In this document: positions 8,711 through 16,901 of the stretch, piece by piece
Position numbering within the stretch: position 1 is the first letter of the stretch
Layout of the letters: the number at the start of each line of letters is the position of its first letter
Origin: Sphingobium sp. B2D3C
Lineage (GTDB): Bacteria > Pseudomonadota > Alphaproteobacteria > Sphingomonadales > Sphingomonadaceae
Direction of reading: 5' to 3'
Assembly: GCF_025961835.1 (NCBI RefSeq)
Contig: NZ_JAOQOK010000001.1
Location: 186,001 to 250,000 of the forward strand
Length of the DNA stretch: 64,000 nt
Notes under the pieces: generated by a model
Database searches by the model: none
The model's input: the letters and a program-made list of their open reading frames with translations, nothing else
What the model was told of the DNA's origin: nothing
Made by a program: the position numbers and the translations under genes

Positions 8711-9811
8711 ATGATCAACCGGCAGGTGCTGCTCGCGGACAAGGTGTATGTCGAACTGGTGCGCAGCCTGTTCGTCAATGTGACGCCGTCTGCCATCATG
8801 GCGGTCGCCTTTACCCTCAGCGTCGCCCTTATTGTCAACGAGACGCGGGACCGGCTCACGCTGACGCTCGGCGTGGCCGGGGTGCTGGCGATGGGGGTGC
8901 GGATCATCGTCACGCTGCGTTTGCGCGGACAGGCGCTAGCCAGCGACCTTCACCCGGTCCGGGCCAGACAGCTCGAGCTCATGTTCCTCATACCCCAGCT
9001 CAGCTTTGCCCTCGCGCTTGGCCTGTTCAGCGGGCTTGTCATCCTGCAGAAGTCGGACGGGCAGCCATTGATGGTGTGTCTGGTCGTCGGCTTCTGTGCC
9101 GGCCTCGCCGCCGGGTCGGGCCTGCGCCCCCCCGTTGCCGTGCCGGGCATGCTGGCGGCCAGCCTCCCCACCGCTCTGGCCGCCTTTATCCGTGCCGACG
9201 CCATGTCGATCGCCACCGGCGCCTCCATTCTGGCCTTCCTCTATGCCGGCGCGCAGAGTCTTGCGACGCGGCATGAGTCTGCCGTGACGGGGATCAGCAA
9301 GCGGCTGACCTCCGGATCATTGGCCCGGCGCGATCCGTTGACCAACCTTGCCAATCGGCTCGCCTTGCGCGAGCGGTTCGATGAGGCCGTGGTCCTCAAG
9401 CGGGGAAAGGGGATCGTGGCGGTTCACTATCTCGATCTCGACGGGTTCAAGCCGGTGAACGACACCCACGGTCATGCCGCCGGCGATACGCTGCTGCAGA
9501 TGGTCGCCAAGCGGCTGAGCAGTGCCATCCGCAGCGAGGATATCGTGGCGCGGTTGGGCGGCGATGAGTTCGTCATCGTGCAGTTCGGCCTCGATAAGGC
9601 GGAGGATGCCACGCTGCTGTCTGATCGCGTGGTCCGCGCCATCGCGCAGCCCTTCGTCATCGAGGGCAACCGCATCCGCATCTCCACCTGCATCGGCACC
9701 GCGACCGCGCGCGCCGAGGAGAGCCACATGGAAGTGCTGATGCGCGAGGCGGACGAGGCGCTCTATGCCGCCAAGCGACGGCGCGCTCAGGCACAGGCGG
9801 CGCGGGCTTAA
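8711..9811 (+). CDS. Membrane diguanylate cyclase (GGDEF)
   Basis: A 366-residue protein with about six predicted membrane helices in residues 1-185 and a C-terminal GGDEF domain (about 200-362). The active-site motif GGDEF is intact at 283-287. The product-inhibition I-site RSED (R274-D277) sits five residues upstream, the canonical spacing. It should make c-di-GMP from two GTP and be subject to feedback inhibition. The N-terminal membrane sensor does not match a MASE domain that I can name with confidence. Start ATG 8711 follows GAAGAGGG. It is a single-gene unit. Confidence 0.9.
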   Translation: MINRQVLLADKVYVELVRSLFVNVTPSAIMAVAFTLSVALIVNETRDRLTLTLGVAGVLAMGVRIIVTLRLRGQALASDLHPVRARQLELMFLIPQLSFALALGLFSGLVILQKSDGQPLMVCLVVGFCAGLAAGSGLRPPVAVPGMLAASLPTALAAFIRADAMSIATGASILAFLYAGAQSLATRHESAVTGISKRLTSGSLARRDPLTNLANRLALRERFDEAVVLKRGKGIVAVHYLDLDGFKPVNDTHGHAAGDTLLQMVAKRLSSAIRSEDIVARLGGDEFVIVQFGLDKAEDATLLSDRVVRAIAQPFVIEGNRIRISTCIGTATARAEESHMEVLMREADEALYAAKRRRAQAQAARA

Positions 9812-9846
9812 CTTTCCCGGCCTTTGCTGACGCGAAATGGAAGAAG

Positions 9847-9923
9847 TGGCGACCCCGGCAGGATTCGAACCTGCGACCATTCGCTTAGAAGGCGAATGCT
9901 CTATCCGGCTGAGCTACGGGGCC
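9847..9923 (-). tRNA. tRNA-Arg (anticodon TCT)
   Basis: Reverse-strand cloverleaf of 77 nt including an encoded CCA (complement of 9847-9849). The acceptor arm is GGCCCCG/CGGGGTC with one G-U pair, the D arm contains AGCTCAGCCGGATAGAGC, and the anticodon arm TTCGC-CTTCTAA-GCGAA presents TCT. The T arm contains GGTTCGAATCC. It reads AGA codons, which are rare in this GC-rich genome. Confidence 0.95.
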
Positions 9924-10055
9924 ACGGAACGATCCGCTAACCGCATCGCCGGGCGTCTGGCAATGGCAAAGCGATGCCGCGCGCGGTTTTGGGTGGGGGC
10001 AGGAGGCTGCAAGATCGATTGCAGGGCGCGATATCGCGCGGCATAGTCCCGCGCC

Positions 10056-10820
10056 ATGGCTGCTCCCTCCGACGCCGCGTCCGCCGCGACTCCGCCCTCG
10101 ATCGCTCCCCATTCGATCGCTCATGTCGATGCCAGCGCGCTCGCGGGCCACCGGCTGCAATATTATGATTTCGTGATGGCCGCCTTCGTCGCGGTGCTGC
10201 TGCTCTCCAACGTCATCGGCGCCGCCAAGCTGGCGAGCCTGTGGGGCTTCACCTTCGGTGCCGGCATCCTGTTCTTTCCTTTAGGCTATGTGCTGGGCGA
10301 CGTACTGACGGAAGTCTATGGCTATGCCCGCGCCCGGCGCTGCATCTGGGCCGGCTTCGCCGCGATGCTGTTCATGGCCCTGATGAGCTGGGTGGTCGTC
10401 TCGCTGCCCCCGGCGGATGGCTGGGACGGGCAGGCGGCCTATGAGTCGGTCTTTGGCCAGGTGCCGCGGATCGTCTTCGCCTCGATCTTCGCCTTTTGGG
10501 CCGGTGAGCTGACCAACAGCTTCGTGCTCGCCAAGATGAAGCTGCTGACCAAAGGCAAGCATCTGTGGACTCGCACTATTGGCTCGACCATCGTCGGGCA
10601 GGGCGTTGACAGCCTGCTCTTCTATCCGCTGGCCTTTTATGGCCTATGGTCCACCGATCAGGTGCTGACCGTGATGGTCACCAATTGGGCGCTGAAAGTA
10701 GGCTGGGAAGCGGTGCTGACGCCGGTCACCTACCTCGCCGTCAATTTCTTCAAGCGGCGCGAGGGGCTGGACGTCTATGATGAGCAGACCGACTTCACGC
10801 CCTTCAAGGCGCAGGTCTGA
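10056..10820 (+). CDS. yhhQ: Queuosine precursor transporter
   Basis: A 254-residue integral membrane protein of the VUT/YhhQ family (ECF-like fold), which imports queuosine precursors such as preQ0, preQ1 or queuine. About six helices are visible. Conserved segments include the PLGYVLGDVLTEVYGY stretch and GQGVDSLLFYPLAFYG near residues 185-200. The first 35 residues are Ala/Pro-rich and precede the first helix. No obvious preQ1 riboswitch could be folded from the short upstream region. It is a single gene followed closely by a convergent pseudouridine synthase. Confidence 0.88.
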   Translation: MAAPSDAASAATPPSIAPHSIAHVDASALAGHRLQYYDFVMAAFVAVLLLSNVIGAAKLASLWGFTFGAGILFFPLGYVLGDVLTEVYGYARARRCIWAGFAAMLFMALMSWVVVSLPPADGWDGQAAYESVFGQVPRIVFASIFAFWAGELTNSFVLAKMKLLTKGKHLWTRTIGSTIVGQGVDSLLFYPLAFYGLWSTDQVLTVMVTNWALKVGWEAVLTPVTYLAVNFFKRREGLDVYDEQTDFTPFKAQV

Positions 10821-10829
10821 CCAGCCCTG

Positions 10830-11597
10830 TTAGCCCTCGGCCGGTGAAGGCGCGTCCCGGTTAAGCGACTGGGCATCGGGGAAGCCCGCCGCTGCAAACG
10901 GCGCCGGGGGCGGGGCTTCGGCCTCGACGGGCGGCTTGCCTGCGCGCGGCAGCTTGAGGCTGACTGCGTGCAGCAGCATCCGGCCATCCCATGGCGCCCC
11001 GGGTGGCGCGGAGGGGTAATAACGGTCGCCCAATATACCGAGGCCAAGGCCGTGCAGGGCATGGGCGCGCAGCTGGTGCGTGCGCCCGGTTTCGGGGCGG
11101 AACTGCACGAGCGCGCGGCCATCGCGCGCCTCCAGCAGGCGCCAGCGCGTGACGGCCGGCTTGCCCTTCGGGTCCGGCTGCATCCGCCAGCCATCCTCGC
11201 GCGTGCTGGTCTTGCCCAGCGGCAGGTCGATCACGCCTTCGCGCTCCGCTGGCACGCCGTCCAGCACCGCAAGATAGACCTTCTCCACCTCGCGCGCTTC
11301 GAAGGCCTGGGTGAAGCGCTTGGCAGCCTTGGGATTACGAGCGAGCAGCAGGCAGCCGCTGGTGTCCCGGTCCAGCCGATGCACCGCCACCGGCCAGCGC
11401 TGGAAGCCGAAGGTCAGGCTGTCGAGATGATTTTCCAGGCTCAGCGCGCCGTCGCGCGGGCGGTCGACGGGCAGGCCCGCCGGCTTGTCCAGCACGATGG
11501 CCTCGCCATCCATGAAGATCACCCGGTCGGTAAGGGGGGACAGATCGCCCACGGGCGACCCTCTGCGGCTGTTCCGGGGATCATGGGTAAAGGACAT
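10830..11597 (-). CDS. RluA-family RNA pseudouridine synthase
   Basis: A 255-residue enzyme that isomerises specific uridines in rRNA or tRNA to pseudouridine. The catalytic motif HRLDRDTSG is at 73-81 with the nucleophile D76. A VLDKPAGLPVDRP segment (35-47) and RPETGRTHQLRAHALHGLG near 175-190 are typical of the RluA fold. There is no N-terminal S4 domain, which places it with the short RluA/TruC-like proteins. The last 35 residues are Pro/Ala-rich and probably disordered. The target base cannot be assigned from sequence. Confidence 0.88.
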   Translation of the reverse strand: MSFTHDPRNSRRGSPVGDLSPLTDRVIFMDGEAIVLDKPAGLPVDRPRDGALSLENHLDSLTFGFQRWPVAVHRLDRDTSGCLLLARNPKAAKRFTQAFEAREVEKVYLAVLDGVPAEREGVIDLPLGKTSTREDGWRMQPDPKGKPAVTRWRLLEARDGRALVQFRPETGRTHQLRAHALHGLGLGILGDRYYPSAPPGAPWDGRMLLHAVSLKLPRAGKPPVEAEAPPPAPFAAAGFPDAQSLNRDAPSPAEG

Positions 11598-11686
11598 GCA
11601 GCCTCCCTAGGCGCTATCGCCCGCAGGGGGAAGACGCAGGGAGGGATGGCCTCCATTTACTTGCCATTGGCGGAGGGAGCCGCATT

Positions 11687-11725
11687 GATTCTCACTCCAT
11701 TAAGCACGCAAACGGCCCGCGACTC
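11687..11725. promoter_or_regulatory. Two GANTC methylation sites upstream of ctrA
   Basis: GATTC at 11687-11691 and GACTC at 11721-11725 are GANTC targets of the alphaproteobacterial cell-cycle methylase CcrM. In Caulobacter a GANTC site in the ctrA P1 promoter links transcription to passage of the replication fork. The sites lie about 125-160 bases before the ctrA start. A functional role here is inferred by analogy. Confidence 0.45.
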
Positions 11726-11740
11726 GTGCTTTCAGGCCAG

Positions 11741-11756
11741 TTTACGTAAAATTAAC
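11741..11756 (+). promoter_or_regulatory. CtrA-box-like site upstream of ctrA
   Basis: TTTA-N7-TTAAC at 11741-11756 matches the CtrA consensus TTAA-N7-TTAAC with one mismatch. It lies about 95 bases before the ctrA ATG in an unusually AT-rich stretch that also holds a GGTTAATAG half-site. CtrA autoregulation is established in Caulobacter; here it is inferred from the site. Confidence 0.5.
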
Positions 11757-11849
11757 CTTTTGCGTTCACTCTTCATATGGTTAATAGTTACTGGTGGTTG
11801 GATTGAGTGACGAGCAGCTCTCCGGCCAACTGAGCAAAGGGGCTGGTGT

Positions 11850-12563
11850 ATGCGCGTGTTGCTGATCGAAGACGAACCGACGACTGCCAAAGCTATCGAG
11901 CTGATGCTGACCACCGAGGGGTTCAACGTCTACACGACCGATCTGGGCGAAGAAGGCCTCGATCTCGGCAAGCTCTACGATTACGATATCATCTGCCTGG
12001 ACCTGAACCTGCCGGACATGCACGGCTATGACGTGCTCAAGAAGCTCCGCGCATCGCGCGTGCAGACCCCGGTCCTCATTCTCTCCGGCATTGCCGAGAT
12101 GGACAGCAAGGTCCGCTCCTTCGGCTTCGGTGCAGACGATTACGTCACCAAGCCGTTCCACAAGGAAGAGCTGGTCGCGCGCATCCATGCCGTCGTCCGC
12201 CGCTCCAAGGGCCATTCGCAAAGCGTCATCCGCACCGGAAAGCTGTCGGTCAATCTCGACGCCAAGACCGTGGAAGTGGATGGCAATCGCGTCCACCTCA
12301 CCGGCAAGGAATATGCGATGCTGGAGCTGCTGTCGCTCCGCAAGGGCACCACGCTCACCAAGGAGATGTTCCTCAACCATCTCTATGGCGGCATGGACGA
12401 GCCGGAACTCAAGATCATCGACGTGTTCATCTGCAAGCTGCGCAAGAAGCTGAGCCTCGCGTGCAGCGGCGACAATTACATCGAGACCGTCTGGGGCCGC
12501 GGCTATGTGCTGCGCGATCCCGACGAGATCATCGACGAACTGGAGACGGCGCAGGTCGCCTGA
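11850..12563 (+). CDS. ctrA: Cell-cycle response regulator CtrA
   Basis: CtrA is the master transcriptional regulator of alphaproteobacteria, controlling motility, division and, in some groups, replication initiation. The 237-residue protein has an OmpR-type receiver (1-118) with acidic pocket E7/D8/E9 and phosphoacceptor D51 in [11 protein letters not shown], then a winged-helix DNA-binding domain (about 124-228). The DNA-recognition region [19 protein letters not shown] and [12 protein letters not shown] are as in known CtrA proteins. The gene is monocistronic, with a CtrA-like box and two GANTC sites upstream, so autoregulation and methylation control are likely. Confidence 0.96.
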   Translation: MRVLLIEDEPTTAKAIELMLTTEGFNVYTTDLGEEGLDLGKLYDYDIICLDLNLPDMHGYDVLKKLRASRVQTPVLILSGIAEMDSKVRSFGFGADDYVTKPFHKEELVARIHAVVRRSKGHSQSVIRTGKLSVNLDAKTVEVDGNRVHLTGKEYAMLELLSLRKGTTLTKEMFLNHLYGGMDEPELKIIDVFICKLRKKLSLACSGDNYIETVWGRGYVLRDPDEIIDELETAQVA

Positions 12564-12737
12564 CTTCACGCTGCGAACTGGATTTATGGGAAAGGCGGCG
12601 GAGCGATCCGTCGGCCTTTGCTGCGTGGGCCTCGCCGGAACCGGTGGATCAGGACAGGTGTGCAGAAAACGCAGCCGCATGCGGGCACACCATACGCCCC
12701 ATATACCGGACACGCCCGACCTCCAAAAAACCACCCC

Positions 12738-12766
12738 GTGCTCCTGCGAAGGCAGGAGCCCAGGGC
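12738..12766 (+). repeat. Short hairpin repeat, family A copy 1
   Basis: The element contains the stem CTCCTGC-GAAG-GCAGGAG (12741-12758) followed by CCCAGGGC. The same 29-base word, with two changes, recurs at 35116-35144, and an inverted relative lies at 35171-35192. It resembles REP-like elements common between sphingomonad genes. Confidence 0.7.
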
Positions 12767-12874
12767 AGACAAGCACCTCGATTTGGCCTGGCGCACCCCA
12801 GGCAGATGCAGTCCCGATGGAATAGCCGCCGCGTCATCTGCGGCCGAAAACGGCATCCGGACAACCCTCCGTTC

Positions 12875-12919
12875 GTCCTGAGTAGCTGCTGAGCCTGTCG
12901 AAGCAGCGTATCGAAGGAC
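12875..12919. repeat. Short hairpin repeat, family B
   Basis: GTCCT (12875-12879) pairs with AGGAC (12915-12919), enclosing GCTGCT/AGCAGC arms (12885-12890 and 12902-12907). The layout is that of a REP-like element. Only this copy was noticed in the window. Confidence 0.5.
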
Positions 12920-12988
12920 TGGCTCATGCGCCGACCCACCGGCAAACGTTGCCTTTCGGCCCACTGCCGCCCCCGATGAGATTCTGCC

Positions 12989-13819
12989 CTACTCGCTCAA
13001 CCAATCGGCTGTGATCTCGCCTCGATGCCCCTCCGGCGCCAGCGTGGCCCGCAGGGCTTCCAACAGAGGCGGCAGCGCCTGCGTGAAGGCGTAGGGCGGG
13101 TTGACGATATAAAGGCCTGCGCCGTTGTAGATGCCCGGCTGGTCGGCATCGTACAACCAGTGATCCACCTGCAAGAATTTCGGGATGCCGAGCTTGCGGA
13201 GTTGCCCACTCCAACGTTGATGCGTGGCGCGGTCTTTGAGCGGGTACCAGATCACCGTCACGCCATGCGCCCATTTGCGGTGAGCGGCGGCGAGGGTGGC
13301 GGTGATGCGGGCGCGTTCGTCCGTTTGCTCATAGGGCGGGTCGACCACAACCACGCCGCGCGCGGTGCGGGGCGGCACCATCGCCAGCCAAAGCTCGTAG
13401 GCATCGCGCTCGTGCACGGCGGCGGACGTGCCGCGCATTACGCCGCGCAGGGAGTAAGCGTCTTCGGGATGTTTTTCGTTGAGGATCAGCAAATCCTGCG
13501 GGCGCAGAAGCTGCGCCAGAATCTGCGGCGATCCGGGGTAGAGGCGCGGCTCGGCTCCCACGTTCACCGCCTGCACGGCGGCGCGATAGTCGCTCAGCAA
13601 GGGGTTAGGATCGGCAAAGGCGCGCAGCACGCCGTTCATGGCCTCGCCGGTGCGTTGGGCCTGCTCGCTGCCAAGGTCGTACAGCCCGCAGCCGGCATGG
13701 GTATCGATCAGGGTCAGGGCGCCCGGCTTCTGCTGCAAGGCGCGGACAAGGGCGATCAGCAGGCTGTGCTTCACGACATCGGCGCTGTTGCCGGCATGGA
13801 AGGAATGGCGGTAATTCAT
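12989..13819 (-). CDS. rlmJ: 23S rRNA (adenine-N6)-methyltransferase RlmJ
   Basis: RlmJ methylates N6 of A2030 (E. coli numbering) in 23S rRNA. The 276-residue protein begins MNYRHSFHAGNSADVVKH, the hallmark start of the family, and has an SAM-binding LIDTHAGCGLYDL segment (37-49). The N6-adenine methylase motif DPPY is at 160-163 in VVVVDPPYEQ. Length and motifs fit the family throughout. It is a single gene, convergent with ctrA, and flanked on both sides by repeat-rich intergenic DNA. Confidence 0.94.
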   Translation of the reverse strand: MNYRHSFHAGNSADVVKHSLLIALVRALQQKPGALTLIDTHAGCGLYDLGSEQAQRTGEAMNGVLRAFADPNPLLSDYRAAVQAVNVGAEPRLYPGSPQILAQLLRPQDLLILNEKHPEDAYSLRGVMRGTSAAVHERDAYELWLAMVPPRTARGVVVVDPPYEQTDERARITATLAAAHRKWAHGVTVIWYPLKDRATHQRWSGQLRKLGIPKFLQVDHWLYDADQPGIYNGAGLYIVNPPYAFTQALPPLLEALRATLAPEGHRGEITADWLSE

Positions 13820-14192
13820 GGTGATTCAAATTCCTGACACGCGCTGCCGGGCGGACGCGCTAGGCGACCGACAAGGCGCTCGTAGAGCGTGAGCGGAAGC
13901 CTTTAAAGCACTTGCGCGCGGCCTCAACCCCGTGGCGATGGCACCATCGGTGCGATTGCATCATGTGCTCAGAACAGACGCGCCGTTCGTGTCGAGCCCT
14001 TCGACTGCCCACAGGCGAGCGCTCGGGATGAACTTCAGCCTTTGGCTGAAGTCGAGACACGCGAGGCCTGTGCCAACCGTGTCTCGACTTCGCTCGACAC
14101 GAACGGAGCGGTGGGGAGCCGTAGGTGACGGGAAGCGAGGGCAGTCCGGCTGCACTCATCGCAATGTCTGCGTTGTGCCTGACGGAGCCGAC
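13820..14192. other. Intergenic region with a multi-hairpin repeat
   Basis: A 373-base gap between rlmJ (start side) and the end of the phosphoesterase gene. Apart from the repeat at 13983-14106 I see no coding sequence. The stretch 13857-13970 next to rlmJ presumably carries its promoter, but no clear -35/-10 pair stands out. Confidence 0.5.
13983..14106. repeat. Nested inverted-repeat element (three stems)
   Basis: Outer arms of 15 bases (13983-13997 and 14092-14106, built on CGTTCGTGTCGAGC) enclose two further perfect hairpins. One is ACTTCAGCC-TTT-GGCTGAAGT (14032-14052). The other has 14-base arms GAAGTCGAGACACG (14048-14061) and CGTGTCTCGACTTC (14078-14091). The second and third stems share bases, so alternative folds are possible. 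This is a mosaic repeat of the sphingomonad GTCGAGACACG type. Confidence 0.75.
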
Positions 14193-14972
14193 CTAGCCCC
14201 CCGATTTACCGGTGGAGAGAAACCACCGCTCCGTGCCCTCAAGTCCGGCCGCTGTCAGCACGCCGGACTTGTACGCGCCGGTGTCGATTCCCATCCGGTT
14301 TTCGCGCTGCTCGACCGCCTCGGTAATCGAGTGGCCATGGACGATGAAATAATCGTGCGGTTCGTCGTAGAACAGGAATTCCTCGCGGATCCAGCGCAGG
14401 TCCTTTTCGTCCTGCTCGTCCAGCGGCACTTCGGGCCGGACCCCGGCGTGGACGAAGGCGTAATTGCCGATGATCGCCTTATCCGTCAGCCCGGCGAGGA
14501 AGGCGCGATGCGTATCCGGCACCGCGCTCGTCAGCCAGTCGCGCAGTTCGCCCAGCGTCATTGTGTCGAGATCGGCCTCGCTGGCGCCATAGGAGAGGAG
14601 GGTCTCGCGGCCGCCGATGCGGGTGAGGAAGCGCAGCGCGCTCTCATCGCCCTCTACGGCCATCGCGAATACTTCCTCATGATTGCCGCGCAGGCAGAGG
14701 ATGTTTGGCCACCAGTCGCGAAGTTGCAGCACATAGTCGATCACGCCCCTGCTGTCCTGCCCGCGGTCGACATAATCGCCCAGGAACACCAGTTGCGTGC
14801 TGCCGGTCGGGCCACGGCTATGGTCGTCGGCCGCGATCAGATCGATGAGTTCGAGCAGCAGATCCAGCCGGCCATGAATGTCGCCGATCGCATAGACGCG
14901 GCGGCCCTCGCCCAGGTCTGGCGCATGGGTCAGAGGTTCAGGCTTTGACTTGGATTTGAAGAGGCCAAACAT
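14193..14972 (-). CDS. Serine/threonine protein phosphatase-like metallophosphoesterase
   Basis: A 259-residue calcineurin-like phosphoesterase. The dinuclear metal site motifs are GDIHG (30-34), GDYVDRG (65-71) and GNHE (96-99), followed by FVHAG and IVHGHS in the C-terminal half. It resembles PrpA/ApaH-type protein phosphatases of bacteria. ATG 14972 is chosen for its GGAGAGG site 4 bases upstream; a longer frame to 15017 has no comparable site. Substrate, whether phosphoprotein or diadenosine polyphosphate, is undetermined. Confidence 0.88.
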   Translation of the reverse strand: MFGLFKSKSKPEPLTHAPDLGEGRRVYAIGDIHGRLDLLLELIDLIAADDHSRGPTGSTQLVFLGDYVDRGQDSRGVIDYVLQLRDWWPNILCLRGNHEEVFAMAVEGDESALRFLTRIGGRETLLSYGASEADLDTMTLGELRDWLTSAVPDTHRAFLAGLTDKAIIGNYAFVHAGVRPEVPLDEQDEKDLRWIREEFLFYDEPHDYFIVHGHSITEAVEQRENRMGIDTGAYKSGVLTAAGLEGTERWFLSTGKSGG

Positions 14973-15057
14973 GTGCCTCTCCATATAAAGCGAGCGGGAG
15001 CGATCCGGCCAGCGCAATCGTGCTTAGCAAAAGCTTTCCGGCGACATGCCAGCACGG

Positions 15058-15612
15058 TTAGAGCTTGGGCAGTGTCACGCCGCGCTGGCCCATATATTTG
15101 CCGGCGCGGTCGGCATAGCTCGTCTCGCACGGCTCATTGCCTTCCAGGAACAGGAACTGGCAGGCGCCTTCATTGGCGTAGATCTTGGCGGGCAGCGGCG
15201 TGGTGTTGGAAAATTCCAGCGTCACATGGCCTTCCCAACCTGGCTCCAGCGGCGTTACGTTCACGATGATGCCGCAGCGCGCATAAGTGGATTTGCCGAG
15301 GCAGATCACCAGCACATCGCGCGGAATGCGGAAATATTCCACGGTCCGCGCCAGCGCGAAGCTGTTGGGCGGGATGATGCACACGTCCGTCTTGCGGTCG
15401 ACGAAGCTGTTGGCGGCGAAGTCCTTGGGGTCCACCACGGCGCTGTCGACATTGGTGAAGATCTTGAAATCCTCGGCCACCCGCGCGTCATAGCCATAAG
15501 AGGAGAGGCCATAGCTGATGCAGCCCTCGCGCCGCTGGCTTTCCACGAACGGCTCGATCATGCCGTTTTCCTGCGCCTGACGGCGAATCCATTTGTCGGA
15601 GAGTATGGCCAT
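15058..15612 (-). CDS. dcd: dCTP deaminase
   Basis: Dcd deaminates dCTP to dUTP, feeding dTMP synthesis. The 184-residue protein has the expected family length. Recognisable segments are the start [23 protein letters not shown] (33-44), [29 protein letters not shown] containing the active-site region, and the C-terminal [16 protein letters not shown]. It lies upstream of the phosphoesterase and downstream of cytidine deaminase in the same direction, so two pyrimidine deaminases are neighbours. Confidence 0.96.
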   Translation of the reverse strand: MAILSDKWIRRQAQENGMIEPFVESQRREGCISYGLSSYGYDARVAEDFKIFTNVDSAVVDPKDFAANSFVDRKTDVCIIPPNSFALARTVEYFRIPRDVLVICLGKSTYARCGIIVNVTPLEPGWEGHVTLEFSNTTPLPAKIYANEGACQFLFLEGNEPCETSYADRAGKYMGQRGVTLPKL

Positions 15613-15669
15613 GGGGGCGTTGCTAATCGCTCGCCGCGCCGAATGCCAGAGGCGATGATATGGTGGGGA

Positions 15670-16149
15670 TCAGCCCGGGCCGATGCCGAGATTGGCCGGG
15701 CCGAAGGCGTGCGGCAGCAACGCGTCGAGCGTGAGGCGCAGCACGGCGGCGCCATCGGGCGTGGCGCACAGGATCGCGAGCGGGCGTCCGCCCATATCCT
15801 GCGCTTCCTTGATGATCTGCCGGCAGCGGCCACAAGGCGTGATGATGCCGCCATCCCCGCCGCCCATGGCTCCGCCCGTCACAGCAATCGCTACAATGTC
15901 CCGCAGCCGCCCCTGCGCATTGGCAGCAGCGATGGCCACGGTTTCGGCGCAGAGCGACAGGCCGTAGCTCGCATTCTCGAAATTGGCGCCGGTGAGGATC
16001 GTCCCGTCGGTCAGTCGTAGCGCCGCGCCGACTGCAAAGCGGCTGTAGGGCGCATGGGCCTGCGCCATGGCGCCCCGCGCAGCGTCGATCAGCGTGCGCT
16101 CGTCGGGGGTCGGCGTTGCCGGGTCTTGTCGGGTCGCTTCATCGCTCAT
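15670..16149 (-). CDS. cdd: Cytidine deaminase
   Basis: Cdd converts cytidine and deoxycytidine to uridine and deoxyuridine for pyrimidine salvage. The 159-residue protein has the zinc site and proton shuttle C67-A-E69 and PCGRC (C106, C109), plus the nucleoside-binding NFENASYGLSLCAE stretch. ATG 16149 overlaps the TGA of the upstream GH25-like gene (16146-16148) as ATGA, so translation is probably coupled. The family's C-terminal SLLP segment is represented by DALLPHAFG. Confidence 0.93.
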   Translation of the reverse strand: MSDEATRQDPATPTPDERTLIDAARGAMAQAHAPYSRFAVGAALRLTDGTILTGANFENASYGLSLCAETVAIAAANAQGRLRDIVAIAVTGGAMGGGDGGIITPCGRCRQIIKEAQDMGGRPLAILCATPDGAAVLRLTLDALLPHAFGPANLGIGPG

Positions 16150-16883
16150 TGCCGCACCGCATTCCATTCGATCGGCCCCTCGATGCCGTTGACCCGCTTC
16201 CAGGTCGAGGCGGTCCACATCGTCCAGGGACGCGTGGTGTAATCGGGCACGAAGAAGTCGCCGTCCACCCACAAGGTGCGGTTGATGCCACCGGCTACAT
16301 CATAGGCCGCCTCGAATTCGCGGCTGGTGCGGATCACGGCGGGCTTGGCGGCGTGGGTTTCGATCTGGTTGAGGAAGGTGTTCAGCTCGGCGAGCAGCGT
16401 ATCGCGGTTGGGCCGCGCCGTGCAGGGCAGGTCGAAGCCCATTTCCACCACCGGCGGCAGCATCTGTGGGTCGCGCGGGACGGTGGCGATGAACCGCGTG
16501 GCCTGCGCCGAGGCGCTGCTGCACAGATCATAACGATGGATGGCGCCGTGGCGCATGTCGTTGGCGACCGCGCCGGCGAGATAATCATTAAAGGCGCTGT
16601 CCCGCCCGCGCGCGCCATCGGTGGCGCGCAGATAGACGAAGTCGGCACCTGCCGCGCGGGCCATCCGCCAGTTGATCGCGCCGCTCTGGGCGCTCAGCGT
16701 GATGCCTTGCACGGGGAAATATTTGGCAGAGGGCGTCCAGCTGCGGGCGAGCATGAAGAGGCCCGCCACCAGTCCGCCGCCGATCACCAGCAGCAGCATG
16801 AAGAGGCGCAGCGGCGTCACCTTGATCCGCCGGCGCCGGGCGCCCGGAGCGCTGGTCATGCGCTTGGCCTTGGTAGTGCTCAT
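16146..16883 (-). CDS. GH25-like membrane-anchored protein with altered active site
   Basis: A 245-residue protein with a basic N-terminus, one membrane helix (about 24-46) and a domain that follows the GH25 muramidase pattern (QGITLSAQSGAINW, FVYLRATDG, PPVVEMG, WVDGDFF, WTMWTAS). In GH25 enzymes such as Cellosyl the catalytic residues are an early Asp (GIDVS) and an Asp-x-Glu. Here the first position is T62 and the D of DxE is V145, while E147 remains. It may be a binding domain or an enzyme of changed mechanism. It overlaps cdd by four bases and follows UPF0262. Confidence 0.75.
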   Translation of the reverse strand: MSTTKAKRMTSAPGARRRRIKVTPLRLFMLLLVIGGGLVAGLFMLARSWTPSAKYFPVQGITLSAQSGAINWRMARAAGADFVYLRATDGARGRDSAFNDYLAGAVANDMRHGAIHRYDLCSSASAQATRFIATVPRDPQMLPPVVEMGFDLPCTARPNRDTLLAELNTFLNQIETHAAKPAVIRTSREFEAAYDVAGGINRTLWVDGDFFVPDYTTRPWTMWTASTWKRVNGIEGPIEWNAVRQ

Positions 16884-16901
16884 GTCTTTTCGTCAGTCCT
16901 G

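Larger units (their letters stand above)
12564..12988. other. Intergenic region between ctrA and rlmJ with hairpin repeats
   Basis: A 425-base gap between convergent genes with no convincing coding sequence. It holds two repeat elements described separately (12738-12766 and 12875-12919) and a short C/A-rich tract around 12721-12737. Short open frames crossing it lack a Shine-Dalgarno site and coding character. Confidence 0.6.

Noticed and set aside
9924..10055. Possible preQ1 riboswitch before the queuosine transporter.
   Set aside because: I could not find the compact H-type pseudoknot pattern or an A-rich tail; the leader is GC-rich without the expected motif.
12584..12964. Short minus-strand frame between ctrA and rlmJ.
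   Set aside because: Covers two repeat elements, lacks a Shine-Dalgarno site and has no recognisable motif.
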